In this document: in pieces, positions 63,009 to 64,000 of the stretch | How positions within the stretch are numbered: the first letter of the stretch is position 1 | Layout: every line of letters begins with the position of its first letter | Assembly (NCBI GenBank): GCA_037951105.1 | Contig: JBAMJV010008002.1 | Span: 1-64,000 of the forward strand | Direction of reading: 5' to 3' | DNA: 64,000 nucleotides | From: Echinarachnius parma | Taxonomy: Eukaryota > Echinodermata > Echinoidea > Clypeasteroida > Echinarachniidae | Notes under the pieces: generated by a model | What the model was told of the DNA's origin: nothing | Database searches by the model: none | What the model saw: only the letters and a program-made list of their open reading frames with translations | Made by a program: the position numbers and the translations under genes

Positions 63009-63129
63009 GTAGGTTCATCAATTCCCTTTGAGATTCTAGAGTCCTAATACAGAGTGTGTACATAGCCCACCAGGTTCCTGTAGACAAGGTGTTAATTACT
63101 CATGTTATATAGATGTGTGTAGCAGAGAG

Positions 63130-63242
63130 CTTGACCTATCCCAAGGGCTACATGTGTTTGCGAGGCACAGAACCTGACCCCTGTCCAGCGGACTTCTACT
63201 TTCCAGAGGGAACTGGCTACGATACAGAGCCTTGTCCCGAAG
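63130..63242 (+). pseudogene. Exon 58 3' part, copy 2
   Basis: LTYPKGYMCLRGTEPDPC, ADFYFPEGTGYDTEPC: two cysteines replaced (Tyr, Phe). Same donor and the same 120-base intron as exon 58. No acceptor of its own is convincing. Confidence 0.8.
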
Positions 63243-63363
63243 GTAGGTTCATCAATTCCCTTTGAGATTCTAGAGTCCTAATACAGAGTGTGTACATAGC
63301 CCACCAGGTTCCTGTAGACAAGGTGTTAATTACTCATGTTATATAGATATGTGTAGCAGAGAG

Positions 63364-63475
63364 CTTGACCTGTCCCAAGGGCTACATGTGTGCGCGGGGA
63401 ACTGAACCAGACCCAATCAAGCTGGCTTATACTGTCCACAGGGAACTGGCTACGATACAGAGCCATGTCCTGAAG
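63364..63475 (+). pseudogene. Exon 58 3' part, copy 3
   Basis: LTCPKGYMCARGTEPD then a deletion/shift at CCAATCAAGC; TVHRELATIQ is the shifted GTGYD block. Period to copy 2 is 234 bases. Confidence 0.78.
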
Positions 63476-63499
63476 GTACATGCAGGTTCATCCATTCCC

Positions 63500-63605
63500 T
63501 TTGGGATTCGGAAGTATGTCTGTCCCAAAGGATTCGTGGGTATGGGAGGAACAGACCAAACCCAATTTTCCAGCCGGAACCGGATACGATTCTGTTTTCT
63601 GACAG
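63500..63605 (+). pseudogene. Exon 58 3' part, decayed copy 4
   Basis: VCPKGFVGMGGTDQTQF and GTGYDSVF with shifts, then CTGACAG. Confidence 0.6.
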
Positions 63606-63606
63606 G

Positions 63607-63690
63607 AACCTACATGTATGGTGAGGGCTTTGGGGACTTGGTAAGGAGAGTTATTGCATGAAGTGTCCAGGAGGCTACTAATGTGAGGGT
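63607..63690 (+). pseudogene. Broken exon after exon 58
   Basis: GTYMYGEGFGDLVRR and, shifted, CMKCPGGY-stop-CEGPG: C-x2-C-x-GGY followed by TAA where YC is expected. Confidence 0.55.
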
Positions 63691-63803
63691 CCTGGGAAAG
63701 TTATGGCTATTTGTTGGAAGAACATTTGTAGTTATCATTACTATCAGTTATAACATGATTGGATTTTATCATTGTTACCATTTTATTCTGTTTGTATGAC
63801 AGG

Positions 63804-63898
63804 AGCCTATGAAAAAGGCATTGGAATGTTTGAACACATTAAAGTGTCCATTAGACTTCTACTGTGAGAGTATGGGAATGGCATTCCCTTGCCATGGT
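63804..63898 (+). pseudogene. Broken exon near the window end
   Basis: GAYEKGIGMFEH, then, shifted, KCPLDFYCESMGMAFPCHG before GTAATA. It resembles GTY...C-x-CP-x-GFYCE-x-x-GM. The gene therefore continues to the right in some form. Confidence 0.5.
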
Positions 63899-64000
63899 AA
63901 TATATCATTCTCTGGTTGAGGTAGGTTATCTAATCATAATGCCTGTATTTATTTTCCATATAAGTAGGGACCTAGGACTGGGTGAAGAGAGTGACTGAAC

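Noticed and set aside
19234-63008. EGF-like or TNFR-type annotation of the modules
   Set aside because: The six-cysteine EGF spacing with its C-x-C-x-x-G end is absent; YC pairs and CPEGS blocks fit the ephrin-receptor-like pattern better.

Overview
The window is animal nuclear DNA, probably from a marine invertebrate. It is AT-rich and repeat-laden. Short exons sit between 300-3000 base introns with GT...AG borders, and there is a 5'-truncated LINE end, several TTAA-flanked MITE-like elements and TGATGA microsatellites. The dispersed repeats resemble those of echinoderms, hemichordates, amphioxus and molluscs; I cannot name the species.

One gene on the + strand dominates. Between 19234 and 63008 I can chain 58 exons by hand into one uninterrupted reading frame (11955 bases, 3985 codons) with matching splice phases throughout. 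Neither its start nor its stop is certain in the window. The protein is a tandem array of cysteine-rich modules of roughly 85-90 residues: C-x2-C-x2-G-x-Y-C, then GL-x-PTGPC-x2-GYYC, then GD-x-CP-x-GHYCPEGS, then PCP-x-GTY-x-N-x-TG. This resembles the ephrin-receptor-like GCC2/GCC3 cysteine-rich fold and must be extracellular or secreted. I see no transmembrane segment. By my count 51 of 57 internal introns are phase 1, so most exons can be duplicated or skipped without breaking the frame.

From 1 to about 18.2 kb the same gene type continues, but nearly every exon is broken by frameshifts or stops while splice-like borders remain. This is either a recently decayed 5' part or a low-quality, indel-rich stretch of assembly. 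The last kilobase (63.1-64 kb) is broken in the same way, through very recent tandem copies.

Introns of the intact part contain more than twenty truncated or decayed copies of the neighbouring exon. The locus therefore appears to undergo continual small tandem duplication, most copies dying. Introns also hold a 2.75 kb inverted-repeat element with an internal 95-base minisatellite (25.7-28.5 kb), a 2.25 kb TTAA-flanked element (44.1-46.4 kb), smaller TTAA- and TA-flanked MITEs, a tRNA-like palindrome (47.3 kb), a foldback region (50.1-50.9 kb) and a (GTCC)n-containing repeat (52.4-52.7 kb). No complete gene other than the cysteine-rich one is seen on either strand.
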